This document shows, piece by piece, positions 1 through 13,400 of a stretch of DNA of 64,000 nt; within the stretch, counting starts at the first letter, position 1, and each line of letters starts with the position of its first letter. The stretch comes from Neospora caninum Liverpool. Lineage: Eukaryota; Apicomplexa; Conoidasida; Eucoccidiorida; Sarcocystidae. The notes under the pieces were generated by a model. It did not search any database. It worked only from the letters and a program-made list of their open reading frames with translations, and was not told the DNA's origin. The stretch spans positions 3,614,270 through 3,678,269 of the forward strand of contig NC_018390.1 of the NCBI RefSeq assembly GCF_000208865.1, given 5' to 3'. The translations under genes and the position numbers were made by a program.

Positions 1-3000
1 GTGAAGACACTGACAGGGGAGCCCTCCTTTAGTGAAGCGGAAGCAAAAAAACAGCGGAAGACATTTGGAAACATTGAAACAAAAAGCCGAGCACAAAGCG
101 CCGGGAAACAGCCTGAGACAGCGAGACGAGAGGAGGACGAGGTGACACCGCGACTGAGAGCTTCTAAAAAGAGCAGAGACGGAAGGGAGAATCACGGAGA
201 GAAACAATGGAGCGAAAGCACGCGAGAGGAGAAAACACCATCCAGCTTGTCCATGGTGGTCCGCGGCGGAGCCCCAAGACACCGTACACATAGTGACGAG
301 GAGAGTCAGAAGCCGAGAAGGGGAGAAGGGAAGAAAGTGGAGAGATGAAGGTTAGCAGGCGGATATAGAAATGCACACAAATGCGGCAGCCTCGTCAATG
401 ATCGTGCGTATACGCGACCCACTAAAGAAACGCTGCGGTCAGCAATAATATCCGTTTGTGGATTCATTACGAACAAGAACCCAGACGCCTGTGCCGAACG
501 GAAGCGAACGAATGCATGCGTATGCACTTATCCATGCGGAAACGCGAACCTTGCATAGGAACAGAGAAAGTGAGCGCAGGGGAACGAGAGAAAGACACAG
601 ATGAATCGTTGGGTGAGGTCGACCTAAAAGCTGTCTCAGGACCTGTGTGGCGATTGGCTAGCAAACTTACGTTGACCACGGAGTGGAGCTGGATGGGGAA
701 CTGCTGCGCCATCGTTCTGAAGATTTTAGGGAGATTTGTCCGAAGACTGAGGAAAATTTCTGAGTACGTCGAAGGTGTGTTAGCTTGAGATAGGCCGTGG
801 GACGAACAAAAGCCTGACCAAGTGGAGACCGACGCGTTCCTTGCTGTTTGCGTCCTGTCTCACTACAGGAAAAAGCCAGGAAAGGCTTCGCAGAGACTCC
901 TCTCTCCCTCTGAATGGAAGGAAAGGAAACTGAGGTGTCTAGCCGGTGAGCTGTGAGCAGAAGAGCCGCGGAGGCAGATCTCCCTGTAGCGGGGGTAGGA
1001 GAGACAGAAGGCAGGACACCTTATTTCTCGGGAGATCTCGAAAGAACACGATAGAATCCTCTCCTCCGGGATGAAACCTTAAGAAACAGAAACAAATGAG
1101 AGATGGGAGGGTGTGCGGCGCGTGAGAAGAACCGGACCGACGTTATTTCTTTGCAAGTCTAACGCCGCGGAAACGCGACGGGAGAACGGTCGCGCACGCA
1201 AGAAAGGGTTCCAAGAGAAAGAAGCACCCTTTTTCGGGTTCAATGGAAGGGAGGACAGCTTTCAGAAAAAAGTGAAATTTCGATGGGCAGCTCCGTTCCT
1301 GAGGGTTATCATTCTCTTTTTGTCACACGGTGACACCCGGGAGACAGACAGCAACAAGACAGCGAAGTTGAGACGCAGTTTTTATAGAGAAATGGGCGAA
1401 ACGGGAAGGGAAAAGTATTACGAGAACCGGGGATTCAGAAAAAAATGAAGCAGAGGCAGGAAACCTGAGAGACAGCAAAGTTTGGGTGCACGTACACCGG
1501 GGAAACGGAACGAGTTCCTGGATAACAGGAAGCGAGGGAGAGGTACAGACAAGACGATCGCCGGACTTCTTGGTTGAAAAGGAAACAGGGATTTCCCGAG
1601 AGAGCATGACAAAGAGGAAGAAAAGAGTCTGCGGGACTTCTGATTTCCGGCAAAGCCGGCGAAAAAAACCGAGAAACGAAGTATCTCGTTTTTCTCGGAG
1701 CCGGTTTGCATATCTGTGCAAGTGAACGTACAGATGTGTTTTGTGTATGCAGGGGGGGTGGCAGGAAACCGCGACCGGAATATAGGCAGCCAGCAGGACG
1801 GAACGAAGGATGTGGAAGACGGGGAGGCGGAAAAAGCGAGAACTCCAACGAACATCGAAGACAAAGTAGACCTATCCGAAAAACGAAACAAAACGCTTAC
1901 CGCGCAAGGGCACGGGCCTGCCTCATGTCAACCTGTTTCAGCGTTCCTCGTCACAAGACGACCTACGTACGACACGTATGCGTGGAGCGAAGGCCTGCAC
2001 AGGAAGAGTGTACGCCCTTTCCTCGCCTACACACGTGTGCGTGCGCGAGTGTCACCGTGTATTAACTTTCTGCGGCTGCATCTGTGTCTGCTACTGCATG
2101 TTTCCGCGGAAAGCACGCGGTCTCCGTCTCGTCAAAAATCGCGCTCAAAACAAACAGAGGAAGAGTTCGTGTTACCGCTGTGATGCTGTGTCTCTCTCTT
2201 GCTTGACAGGGCATGGAAAAGTTGGCATCCCGTGCAGTGTGGACGCAGCTCGCAGTGCGATGACGCGTAAAGAATACCGATCTCCGTAAGAGGGCGTTTT
2301 ATACCTTCGTGCGTATTTTCCGAGGATGAAAAGAAAATGCACCGGAGGTACTCTCATTAACACTCTTCGTGGTGTGAAGAGGCGGTTGATGGCGCACCAA
2401 AAGGCAAGAGGGACGAAAAAACCCTCCTATGCGCTCTTAAATAAAGAAGGGACCGTACGTCCTTCACTAACCTTAAAGCACCCGAAAATGAGAATCAGAG
2501 TTTCATTATAGGGAAGGGGTCTTGCTTCGGAAATTCGCGGGGCATTTGTGGTTCCTTTACAAACGACGACCGCATTTCTTCTGGCGTGTCCCAGGTAGGG
2601 GATCTTCAAAGATTTGAAGGCCGCATTAGATCTTACTACCGTACAAGCAGTTAGATGTATATAAAGCCGCAACTTTTCCAGAACAACAAAGAAAACGAGA
2701 GGGTGACACCACTGGGAAAAACGCCGTATGCGAACTACAAAAAGCTCGGGACATTTTCGTGCGCCAGAGCTCGCAGGAGCGTAAGTCTGTTTTCTTTTAG
2801 GGTGAAACCGGGCAAACGCGGCATTTGTCAGCCGACGGCGTAACTCGTGCCAAATCGACTGGAGAAGTGAAGGTGGGAAAGTCTGTTGCTGGTTCCTTAC
2901 TCTCTACGCAATCTAGCCCCCCAAACAGTCTAGGAAGAGGTTCCCTGAGAGTCGATAGCGTCGACGCGGAGAAAGCCTTCTCAAGGGCTGCTCCGCAGAA

Positions 3001-4599
3001 AATACTCCTTAACACAAAAGTATTTTCGATCGAAGGTCAAGTTTGCACAAGTAATCCATGCAATGGTACCTACGGAACGCCTTTTTCCGTCCATCCCACT
3101 CGGGTCGAAGAGATGGGTGTACGTTGCGAAGCGAAAGGCAGAGTACTGCAAAAGTGGCGAACGTCGTTTCTCAATCCGGAATTCCTTCGTCGTTTCTTCG
3201 TGAATCGTAGATCCCCCAGTGACATTGTAGCTAAGGAGATAGGGTAGTAGAGGGTCCCTGCTCAGGATAGCTGGCGTTCTGTACCGAGTCATGCCAGTAC
3301 CAAGACTCACGGTTTCGAACGCCACGCCGCTAATCCTCTCTGAGGGAATGGGCGCCAGTCTGAGCCTGACAGTAAGCAACTGTGAATAAGTCATTCTGCG
3401 GAGTGAAAACCGTCAAACCCATGTTACATGATCAGGTGATATTCAAAAAACAAAATCAGATAGAGGAGTGGCATAGCACGAGTTCTGCGACAGCTGCTCG
3501 CGCAAAAGCAGACACGTCTGGATACAGGCCTCTTCTTCTCTGTGAAAGCCATTCATTGCCGTCCACCCTCTCCTTGCATAGGCTTCCGCGTACGGGACTC
3601 CGAAGCCACAGCGGGGAACACTGCATCTCGTTCCCCGGGGGGGCGCGGTGACAGGTGAAAAACAGCATTTTCACGGAGCGTGTAGGGAAAAGTACTCCAG
3701 ACGTGTACACAGCAAGCAACGTATCACGCAGGTTACACAAATTTTTCGTTTCTAGTTTGCAGTAGTTCTCGGGGGTTGACCAGTGCCTTGAAGTCGGTTG
3801 TTGATCCCCTCGTTCCTCTGTCTGGCTATACCAGAAAGTCCAGTGCATTTGCTGCGTTGGTCAACACCATTTCTATACACTTGCAAAAATTCAGTGATCA
3901 TGTAACCCTGTCTAGCTTGTCGATTCACCCCTGTGAGTCTTATTTCCAGTCTGAATAAGATTCATTCCACTCCGTGCTTCGTAAATTTCACTCCACTTTT
4001 GTTTGAATTTCGTTGAAATTTCTGGTTTTACTTGAAATGCGACCGTAAACTGATGCCTTGTGAATGACTGGGGTATGGGGGTTTCACCTCTATCGACGGG
4101 GCAACGCGGGCAAAGCGTGGTTTCTGTTTACTGCACGTCGTAAAGGGGAAAAGTACAGGAAGTTTTTGAAGGACACCGACTTCGTTCAGTATGGAATATC
4201 CCTTCTAGTGTTCCCGATAGGAATGTCCACCCAATGGTCGAAGGCGTTTCGAGGATGCATGCAAGGACCCCGCAGAATGGCAGGGACGTGTTGCTTGCGA
4301 ACGCGACATTTCTCGGCGTTTTCAATAAAACGTATTGCCCCTTCTCCTCATAGTTTTAATCCATTCCAGCCAGCTATCCCGAAATCATTCCCGAGAATAG
4401 GCAGGCATCTAGGAAAAATGTCTTTTTATCCGGGAGCGCAGGGAGCTACCACACTTGGCCGTGTCATATAATTCCCGAAGTCGGGTTCTCCGTTATCCAG
4501 AGTTGAGGATGCGGAAACACCCAGGTTGAGAATACGTGTACATCAGTCGGAGTCGTATCAGTTCTTTTGTGCGCACTATCACTAGAGATATCACAGAAA
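1..4599. other. Spacer without a supported gene; purine-rich left part
   Basis: I find no exon chain with good splice sites here. Positions 1 to about 1900 are strongly A+G-rich on the + strand. Introns and 5' leaders of clear genes in this window are pyrimidine-rich on their sense strand, so this suggests transcription to the left from a promoter near 2 kb. One possible leftward start lies at 254 on the minus strand: ATG in an ACCACC-ATG context, followed five codons later by a GT donor at 238. No downstream exon is visible in the window, so I do not call it a gene. Positions 2000-4599 show only short chance open frames; the longest with an ATG is 4064-4471 (+, 135 codons), with no recognisable motif. 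Confidence 0.5.
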
Positions 4600-6743
4600 A
4601 TGGAGGGAAGTCAGGTCCAAGTTGCAGCCGACCCCGCTTCCCAGGATGAGGGGGAGAACGTGAAATTCGTTATAGATCAAGCAAATCGAGTTCGCGCGCT
4701 TCCGGCGGAGCACTTCGAAGATGCACATCTTCTGAATCGGGAAATGTCAAGTTTCACAGCGAGTGAGCACTTCTCAAAGATGCCAGTTTTCTCGTGTCAG
4801 CTGTAGACAGGTAGGCTAGTCTAAAAACGGGAAGGGGAACATGACATCGCATTCTGAAGCGCACTCTTTCATGGGTTAATTAAGTATAGAAATCTAGGCT
4901 CTGTGTGTGTAATGAAAATGTAGTGGGGAGAGCGTAGTTGCGAATCGTTTGCAGGCGGCATGCGGTATAGATATGCTTCGTGGTTCTGTGTCTCCACCAC
5001 TTCCATTTTAGGCTCTACCAAAAGTGTCGGTGTCTCGCCGTCTTTCTTGCTTCACTTTTGGATCAATGATTCCCTGCTGAACGGCTCACCAATTCCGTAT
5101 CTTTGCCGCTCTGATACCATTGTGCACTGGTTGATATTCCGCAAGCACAGCAAACTCGGCTGCTCCGTACTTGCACTCTATCGGGGTACAAGTGGCTGCA
5201 CGAATCCTTCTGTGAAGATGTCCTTGGCTTTAAGATTCAAATGGCCTGGAAGCATCGCTCTTCAACCTTCCCTCTCCCTACTACCTCGCCGTCAGACCAT
5301 GACGCGAGACTTGGAGTGAACAGCAGAAGCAAACACTTACCTGGCTTCCACCTGTTTCACCACAAGAGTTTATGCTGCACAGACCAAAAGGCATATGTGG
5401 ACAGAAATGGATTCAGCGTTCCGAACCACGCCAGAATAAGACCCTTAATTATCCGTCTGTAAGGCCGCCGGCCGCACTCTACAGAAACATCTACATACTT
5501 TATCATGTCCTTTCGCAGACGCTCGGAAGTTCGGAGAAACTGTCGATTCTCTCATCGATGTCTTAGCTGCAGAAGCAAAGAAGATTCAAGAAGAGCAGAC
5601 TAAGGTGCATTTCTTTTGACACATCCATTAATAAGGGTTTACCGGGGTGTTAGATGTCGACCACGCTGTTCACTCAATTTTCATCGCTCGTTTTCTTTTG
5701 CAAATACACCGCTTCGTATGGTGAACAAATGAATGCATTTCGAAGCGTACAATGTGTTTGCATTCATGTAGACTGAAACAAAACCTCTCCCAAATGCTCG
5801 GTGACCCTACAACAGCGATTGCCGACAGGCTCGATTTCAGGGTGGTTTCAGGAGAGTGGCATTCGGTAGGACGCGGCTTACCTGACAGCCGCCAGACAGC
5901 ACTGCTTTATCCTGAATTAAAGGGCCACCGGACGTGCTGTGGTGGGAGGAACTAGCGTGAGCCCATGCTCTGTATTCTGTTGCTCACCGCAGCTCCTCGG
6001 TATCACCGTCGCTCTCGCGGCTGAGAAGGGAACGAGGGCAGCTCAACTGAGACGAATAAGAGGAGAAACGAACGAAGTCCTGGCAGAACTCGCCCGGTAA
6101 GAGTCAACTGGGGTTACTTCCGAGACGATATAATGGGTAGAAGCATCAACCTCAACTGAGTTTTCTTTGTGTTTCTGGTTAACCAGTAGAGGGACATGAG
6201 TCTCTCTGAAGCAATATATATACATATATATATATATATATGAGTTCGCATGCTACTCCAGATGCATATGAATGCACCTGTAAAAATGTATACAGCAAAG
6301 TCGCTGTCTATCGGGATACGTGGTTGGATGTACGCATGAATGTGTAGCTGTACGAGGTTGCTGAACTGTAGGTAGGTCTGCTCCCACCTGTTCTGCCAAG
6401 GACACATGTGGAGCTGTTTTTTGACGTGCAGAAGTATCCTGTCGTACATTGTTTAGTTGGCCGCCACGCTCTAGCGTCCAGCGTACATTGTCTTTGTTTA
6501 TTCGATTCGAATGAAACAATTCTGATTCGCTGGTGACTTACCGAGAGGCAGTATCCACTTGTAATGTGAAACTAACGCCACACGGTCTAGCAACGGCATA
6601 TACACAATATTTGGCGCTAAGACTACCATGTGTCGATCGGTTCATATTTGCTCTCATTCAGATTGAGAGTCTACCGGGTGTCTCTCGAGAAAGTCGAAGC
6701 AGAACAGCAGGCTCTGTTCGAGCGCTTGACAAGTCCTGCGTGA
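4600..6743 (+). CDS. IFT20: IFT20-like intraflagellar transport protein (4 exons, 144 aa)
   Basis: Exons 4600-4762, 5519-5604, 5993-6096 and 6662-6743 join with compatible phases (1, 0, 2) through GTGAGC, GTGCAT and GTAAGA donors and CAG acceptors. They encode 144 residues ending at TGA 6741-6743. The start ATG has an acagaaaATGGAGG context. The protein is acidic at the N-terminus, then almost entirely alpha-helical and charged from about residue 45, as expected for a coiled coil. It resembles IFT20 in length (metazoan forms are about 130-150 aa), in the middle segment around SLIDVLAAEAKKIQEEQTK, and in the C-terminal KVEAEQQALFERL, which parallels the KVEAEQ motif of animal IFT20. IFT20 is an IFT-B subunit; in a coccidian it would serve the flagellated male gamete. 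The assignment is from memory of the family, not a search. A fifth small exon around 5770-5830 is open, but its phase does not fit. Confidence 0.78.
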
Positions 6744-9700
6744 CCTCTCACAAAGGACAGCCCCTGGTCAACAAAGGGTTCCATTTTTCTTGTACAAACT
6801 ACATCCAAAAGACCGTTTGTCTCCGGCGAGACTCCTCCGGCAATGAATGCCAATGAGCCCCTGCCTTCTTCATTTCTGGTCCCAGTGAACACGAATTCAC
6901 CTCGATACACGTCGTGATGGACTTCAGCAACAAGGGCAGTCTTACTCTCTGCCTTCGACTCGCTGATGAATGCATTGCTCACTCCACTGTGAAGCGAATT
7001 GACCGTATATCCCTGTGTGTATTGGCCCTGGATTACTATTGACCTTCTAGAGTACTGACACTCCCACGAAGCTTGCTTGAGTCATGCACGGTTCAGACCG
7101 CGCGATCGAGCATGAGATCCCTGACGTTGTTGTTTCTTTGCTTTGGAGCTCTTCATTCCCGGCGAATCCGCTGTGCCGCAAAACGCTTTAGACCCTATGC
7201 GGTTGACTGGAATATCTATTTCGCTTGGGTTCGTTTGTGACTTTCTACAGTCTTTCACTTGTGGAGTCGAAAATCTGGTCTGTCTTGTTCAAGTGGCATG
7301 CTGTCACTGCAAACTGGTGTGAAACGGACGAGCTCCTGTCATGCGGCCTGACCAAATATCGCTCCATTCGGTGTCACTTCAAGAAGCCGAATCCCTCAGC
7401 AGAAAACGCAACTCTTCTGTGCCGTTGTTAGAGGGAGAAAATTCTGATGCTTCAGCGGGCTGGTTTTCCCCCAGTATTAAGGACGACCGCATGCCACGAG
7501 TTAAGATGCGACAGCTCGACTTGTGCTGGACGGACTCATGTAACTAATCGAAGGAAGTTGGTAGCATGGAGACACTCGGAGTGGAACGAAGCAGGCGTGG
7601 GCGTGCAAGGTACATTTCAGAGTTCGTGCACCGGCGTTTTCTCCAGACGACGGCAGCAAGCATATCGGGACACTTTTGCACACTATTGGTTTTCCCACCG
7701 TTATAGAGAGAAGTTGCCTGGACATGTCTGTGTAGTTCCTTCTATGGGACGAGAGGAAGGGCCCTGGCACCTGCTGGCGAACAAGGGTTCTTATTAACAA
7801 CCGTCCTTGCTACTTGACGTCGAACCAGATCGGACACCGTTGCGCCGACGAGAGAACACATGTCTAAAGAGAACGTCTATCTACACCTCCGGAGATAAAT
7901 GCATGGAGCAGAAAGGCTGTGTCAAGGAGTAAAGGAAAAGGACAGGGAGGCTGTAGCCGTGCGTGGCAAGCGTTTTCTGTAGCAATGAACTGTTTGCGTG
8001 GGCGGCTGCGGTAACGGGCGAGTTGAGAGCTCCGTTCTACGACCGCTGCAGTAGCCTCCTACAAAAGTTTCTGAGTCCCAGAAAAGAGTACGTAGGCGAC
8101 GAAAGTCGCGTTCGTTTTAAAGTGCCCGCAAAGAAAGTTCCTGTTGAATCCCACTACAAGGCGGAGAAGCCTATTTTTATACTGCGCCTGTTTTCCCCCT
8201 GGAGGTTAAGGCTGCCCGTCGGCATCCCTGAGAGAGTTTCACGGGCGCAGATCGCGTCATGCTGGAAAAAGACGTGCACACAAACACGAAAAAGGCAAGT
8301 CGCACTTTCCCACTCGAAATTCTTTTTCCCGGCCGCTTTGACTGTGTCTGCAAGTCAAGCACTGCTTGTTTTGCCTTTCTTCTCGACCATCCGTTTCGCT
8401 TGGTTCTTCAAGAGTCCTCAAGGTCAGCGGTAGCAACGAGCATGCACGCTGTGCTCGCTCTGTAACTCGCCGTTTCCTCATTTGGTGAGCTGACGGTTCT
8501 GTCTTGCCTGTTTTTGACTTTCGTGTGGTATATTCCCTACACGCTTTTCGCCTTTGCTTTTCTTCAGACAGCCCGAAACGGTGATGCTGCTTTGTGGTGC
8601 GTGATTACACAGCGATCGATCCCAAGGCACCGGAGGAGACTAGGTTGAGCCGCAAGCTTCTCAATTTCGGTCTTTCTCTGCGTTCGCCTTTTCTCCGCTT
8701 TGCGAGTGTCTTTCCTGGATCCGCTTTCATGTGCGAAACTTTGTCGATGCGTGTTGCTGCCTGCGTGCGTTTCTAGTGCACGATTCGACGCGAAAAGGAC
8801 CGAGACTCGACCCCCAAAACCTCGCTTCTCTATCCAGCATCTCTTTTTTCACCTCGCTGACCCCAGACGCATCCCTGTGCTTTGCTGCGACCAGGCTCCC
8901 TGGCATGCAGCTTTGTCCGTGCGTCCACGTAAGAGCCCTTCACAACAAATCTGTGTAGGCTTGTAAGTGTCAGACGTGCCGCAAAATCGCCCAGTCTGAC
9001 AGTGCAGGCACACTTCGAGCGGTTCTCAGCGCACACATCGGGGGATTTCTCTAGTGCTTTTTCACTGCATCTGCGACTGGGTATCGTTCGTCTGTCCGTA
9101 CCAATACCTGTCTGCATATAAACAGAAGCCTGTGCCTGGCTATGGATGCGAACCGGTCCCATTTCCGGCGAAAGAGGCATTCAAATGCATTTTCCACAGC
9201 GACTTCCTCCAAGACGATCACTGCGCCTTATCGCGACGACTAACCACTAGGTTTTATCTTTGGCTCGAAAAGGGGGTGAGCTGGCTCTCACGCGGAACCG
9301 CGCTTTTCGCGTTTTTTGTTCTTCAGAGATCTGGCCGCGAAACCGCACACCAGCCATTTTGTAGCCTCTGCGTGCATTTGCGCATTGGTTCGTCCCTTGA
9401 AACTCGACACGCCTCTCTGCCGTTTTCTTGCCTGTCTCTGCCTATCTTACGCTCACCGCACACACTGACAGCGACAGCGACGGGGCCTCGGCGTGCATCT
9501 CGAGACCTTTCGTTCCCGTCTCTCGGTTCCCTCGTCTGTCGTATTCAGGGAATTCCGGGAGGTAATCGTCCTTTGTCTGTCGCTGTCTTGCCGCGACGTT
9601 CTCTCTGTCGCTCCACCCTTTTCGCCAGCGAGGCACAGCCTGTTCTGGGCCTATCCCCGACACCGTGTCCGGGTTTTTGTTTCTCTGTGTATGCGGCTCG

Positions 9701-10440
9701 GGGATTAGGACCGCGAAATCTCGGCCTTTCCCTTCTTTCGAGAGCTTGCATCTGTCCCTGCCTCTTGCTCCTCTTCTCCACAACGCTCGTTTTCCGTCGA
9801 TCTCTGCGAAGAGAACCTCGTACCGAGCTTGGGTGTATGTACAGGCCGCTTTCCCTCGCGTTGTCCGCTCGAAACAGGAACAGGCAAAGCCTCACTGTTC
9901 CATTCTTTTCGAGAGACGTGGGTGCTTCTCCCTCTTTTCTTCGTTTCACTTTTCGAGAAGAAGGGCGATACATGCTGAGAACGTTTCCGCTGTTGGCCTT
10001 TTGTTCTCGCGTCTCGAGCAACGAGCAAAAGCGGGAAGAGATGCTCTCTTCTCAATCTGTTTTTACGACGCGGTCCTCGACACCCACCTCCCTTTCTGAG
10101 GGAGGGGTCTCTTGGTTTGCTGCGCAAGGGGAATATCGTCTCGGTTGCGAACTCGCAGCGTGAATGAAAATGCCTTCTCCACATCCGTAGAGGAACACCA
10201 AGTAATCATACACGCCTGCAAACATCCGCCGCGCATGCGCACTTCCTCTGTACAAGACACATATGCTGAATACCGTCCTGTCTCCCAAGCGTCGTCAACG
10301 CTCCCGAAACTTCTAAGAAGAACGCCTCCTTCTTCCGTTTCTTCCGGTTCTTCTTCCGCGCGTAGCGTCTGTCTCTTTTGCTCTATTTGAAGTCTATCTG
10401 TTCTTTGTGCCCCGCCTTTTTCGCGCTAGAAAGAGAGAAA
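6744..10440. other. Spacer and pyrimidine-rich 5' flank of the PWD gene
   Basis: No exon is supported. From about 8150 to 10440 the + strand becomes rich in T and C, with many cttt, tctc and cgttt runs, like the introns of the downstream + strand gene. This makes it the likely promoter and 5' leader of that gene. A 370-codon open frame at 9054-10163 (+) begins at a non-ATG codon and has Leu/Ser/Arg/Phe-rich composition with no motif, so I treat it as non-coding. No TATA box or defined initiator can be assigned. Confidence 0.45.
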
Positions 10441-13400
10441 ATGCAGAACCCATCGGGCGTGAGCGTCCAGTTCGAGTGCATTTGCCCGCATACGCAGCCT
10501 GGACAAACGGTATGGGTTGTGGGAAATGCGTCTGCTCTCGGGTCGTGGCGCCTCGATGACGCACTGCAGCTCGAAACCGGGCGTGAGTCCTTCCCCACGT
10601 GGAAATCCGCAGGGGAGGTTCGAATCCCCAGAGCCCAAGATGTCGAGTTCAAATTCGTCATCATGAGTCAACACAAAGACTACGTCGTATGGGAACAGAT
10701 CGGTAAGTCCTGGTGACACACTCACTTACCTGCTCACCTCTGCTTTTGCAGCCTCCATCTCCTTGCTTTTGTGTAACTGTATAAGTGGTGATACACACAT
10801 GCGAATATGTTTATGTATAGCTACTTATATAAATGCGTAACTACGGATGTATATATGCATACCTGTATATGTATATATATATATATAGATATCTATATGT
10901 ATATATATATATATCTATATATGTAGAGATATCTATATCCATATACATATATATATGTATATATATGTATATATATTTGAAGATGTATGTATATCCAGAT
11001 AGACAGATACATATTAGTGTATACGAATAAATGGGGCGATATACATATTGGGTGTGTAAAGATGCACATGTGGAGAATGACGGGGCAGGGGAATAGGTAC
11101 TCCAATATGGAGATGCTTCAGGTTGCATGGATACATTAGGGAGGAAACCCGTCTTCAGAAGATCAGCCTGGGGGAAGATGGGGAACGCATGCTTTTATAT
11201 CTTGGTACATCTGTAGGTATGTCACTATATTGATATGTATCGTTAGATTAATACACATGTATAGGTATACATTTGTTTGTCTCCAAGCAAAGGTGAAATA
11301 GAGAAACTTTGGGTAGCGGGGAGGGACGGAAGAACCTGTGACAGACGAATGTGAGCACTTCCATTCTGTCTTCGATTTTGATTTTCTCTTCTACAAGCGA
11401 GTAAGACCCATGTTTGCGAAATATGCGCCCCTGCGTGCACATGTCGCGCGCAACGAAACACTTCTAATCTGCCGAGCTAAAAGAAGGGGCCTAGTTACCT
11501 CCGCGTTATCCCCTTCGTCTCCAATACTGGGGAGCAGAGCCGCGCGGGACCACGCGCCTCATCTCTCGAGTTTTAGATGCATGTTACCTGAGTTCTGGGG
11601 CGCTCCGCACTATATTCGGAGAGATGTTGAGAGGAGAGACAGAGAACGTGAATGAAATGGAAGAAGACGAGACGGATCGAACTGGTCACGGAGAGGAAGA
11701 ACGCGAGCAGTGAAGAAGATGAGCACGAGGCAGGGTGTGTGGAAAAGTTGGTTAGAGAGACATCGAGACAGAAAGAAAGGCAGATCACTGGGAGAAAAGA
11801 GGATGGTTCCCTGCTCCGGCAAAAAGCTCGGGTTTTCGGAGCCCATCTCCCTTGTCGTCTTTCATCGTGCATTTTCTGTAGGCGTGCAAATACCATCTCT
11901 GAAAACACATTCCTTTAACATATATTTTTGTATGCGTAGCTCTCAACACGCGAAGGTGCGAGGTGCGCACTACGGTTCGCTCTGGGGGCATTGCTATACA
12001 GGAAGAGGGAGTAAAGCAAACGCTGAGGGATCAGAGAGCTCTTGCGTGGAGCCTCATTTTCCTGCTTTTGAATCTCCTTGGCTGCTGCAACGCGTCAGAC
12101 AACCGCAAGATCCACACAGACTCTCCTGTCATTTATCGAAGCCATTTCGGTGAGTTTTTGGATGCAGAACACGCCGATCTTTCCTTCCGTGCTTCTTCCC
12201 GTTCTCTCTCGTGTTCGCTGTTGTTTGCCGCCTTGACTTTCTCACTCCTTCGTTTCACTCTCCGGATTCACCCCTTTTCGCTTCGCCGCTGTCTCTTTTG
12301 TGGCTATTTATCCGTCGCGGTTTCTTTCACCTTAGTTTCGCGGCTCTTTTTCTCCCTTCCTGTCCCTTTGCACGCGCCGCGGGTGTCTCGCCTTGCCGGA
12401 GGAAGGGAGAGTGCGCATGTTCGTTTCCTCTCTTTTTGGCTGCTGTCTGTACAGGCGAGTGGCAAAGCGAGCAGTTGCCTTGGGTGTAAGTGCAGCGACC
12501 TCGGGGCAAAACCTGGGAAAGAAATTCTCCACTTTTCATGGAGTCGTATATAAGCGCGGCCCCCGCGATCCCCCCGCGTTGGAGGCACGCGCAAGACAAA
12601 GGGGCCGAGCGGTCGCCGACAGAGGGAAAATCCCGGAGGGCGCGGGGAAGATCTCGTGCGAAGGAACGGAAGAGATGACAAAGGAGAGGCTCTTCAGCGG
12701 GAAGGAAACAGAACGCCAAAACAGAAGCCCAGTGAGAAGCTGCGCAGTGCTTCACACAAAGGGGGAAGGCGCAAGGAATCGAAGCTGTGTCGAGGGGACG
12801 GGAAGCCAGAGGTGTGGAGAGGATTTGACACAGACACAGGGGAACGAGAAGGAAGAGAGCGATGAGGGGCCTCGCGGAGCAGAGAACGAAACACGTGCTT
12901 TTGGAGAACGGGGAGAGATCGGGCACCCTCGAGGTGCGCGGAGACCGATGTGTAGGAGCTGCGGTCGACAGAGAAGAACTTGCTTGCTCACAGAGGTTTC
13001 TGTTTTCGCAGACCGCCTTCAAAGATCTTAACCGTCGACCTGAAACTCTCACCTGGATCCGACGGTCAGCACCAGCCGCCTACATGGATGGTGAGTCGCT
13101 TACCACATCGCTGTGGCGTTCGCCTGTTTCGTCTTTCCTTCCAAGTTGCTCAGGCGCGTGTGTGTCAACTTTGGGCATTCCTCCCGAGTTCTTTCGTTCC
13201 TGCATCGGCTCCCGCCTTCGACGTTACTCCGTAACTTGGAACCCGGTCTAGATCATGTCTCTCTCTCGCATTAGCTTTGTGTTTCTTTTCGATCTTCCGC
13301 TTCTCCATTTCTCTTCTTTCCTAGCTCTCTCTTCTCTCCTCTCTCTCTCGTCTCTTTTCTCGCATTCGCTCTTTCTTCACTTGCTGCTGAACCTTTGTCG

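Noticed and set aside
2825..3247. Open frame of 140 codons on +
   Set aside because: It starts at TTG, resembles no family, and has no consistent exon partners.
4064..4471. 135-codon ATG open frame upstream of the IFT20-like gene
   Set aside because: No motif, no splice-compatible partner exon, and it sits in the probable 5' flank; a chance frame is likely.
5752..5850. Possible extra IFT20 exon (LKQNLSQMLGDPTTAIADRL)
   Set aside because: It looks protein-like, but the acceptor phase does not match the preceding exon, and direct joining of 5604 to 5993 gives a better family match.
9054..10163. Open frame of 370 codons on +, just upstream of PWD
   Set aside because: It begins at a non-ATG codon, is Leu/Ser/Phe/Arg-rich from T/C-rich DNA, has no motif, and lies where the PWD leader is expected.
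10833..11030. Tyr/Ile-rich open frames over TA repeats, here and in many other introns
   Set aside because: They are direct translations of TATA microsatellites and not proteins.
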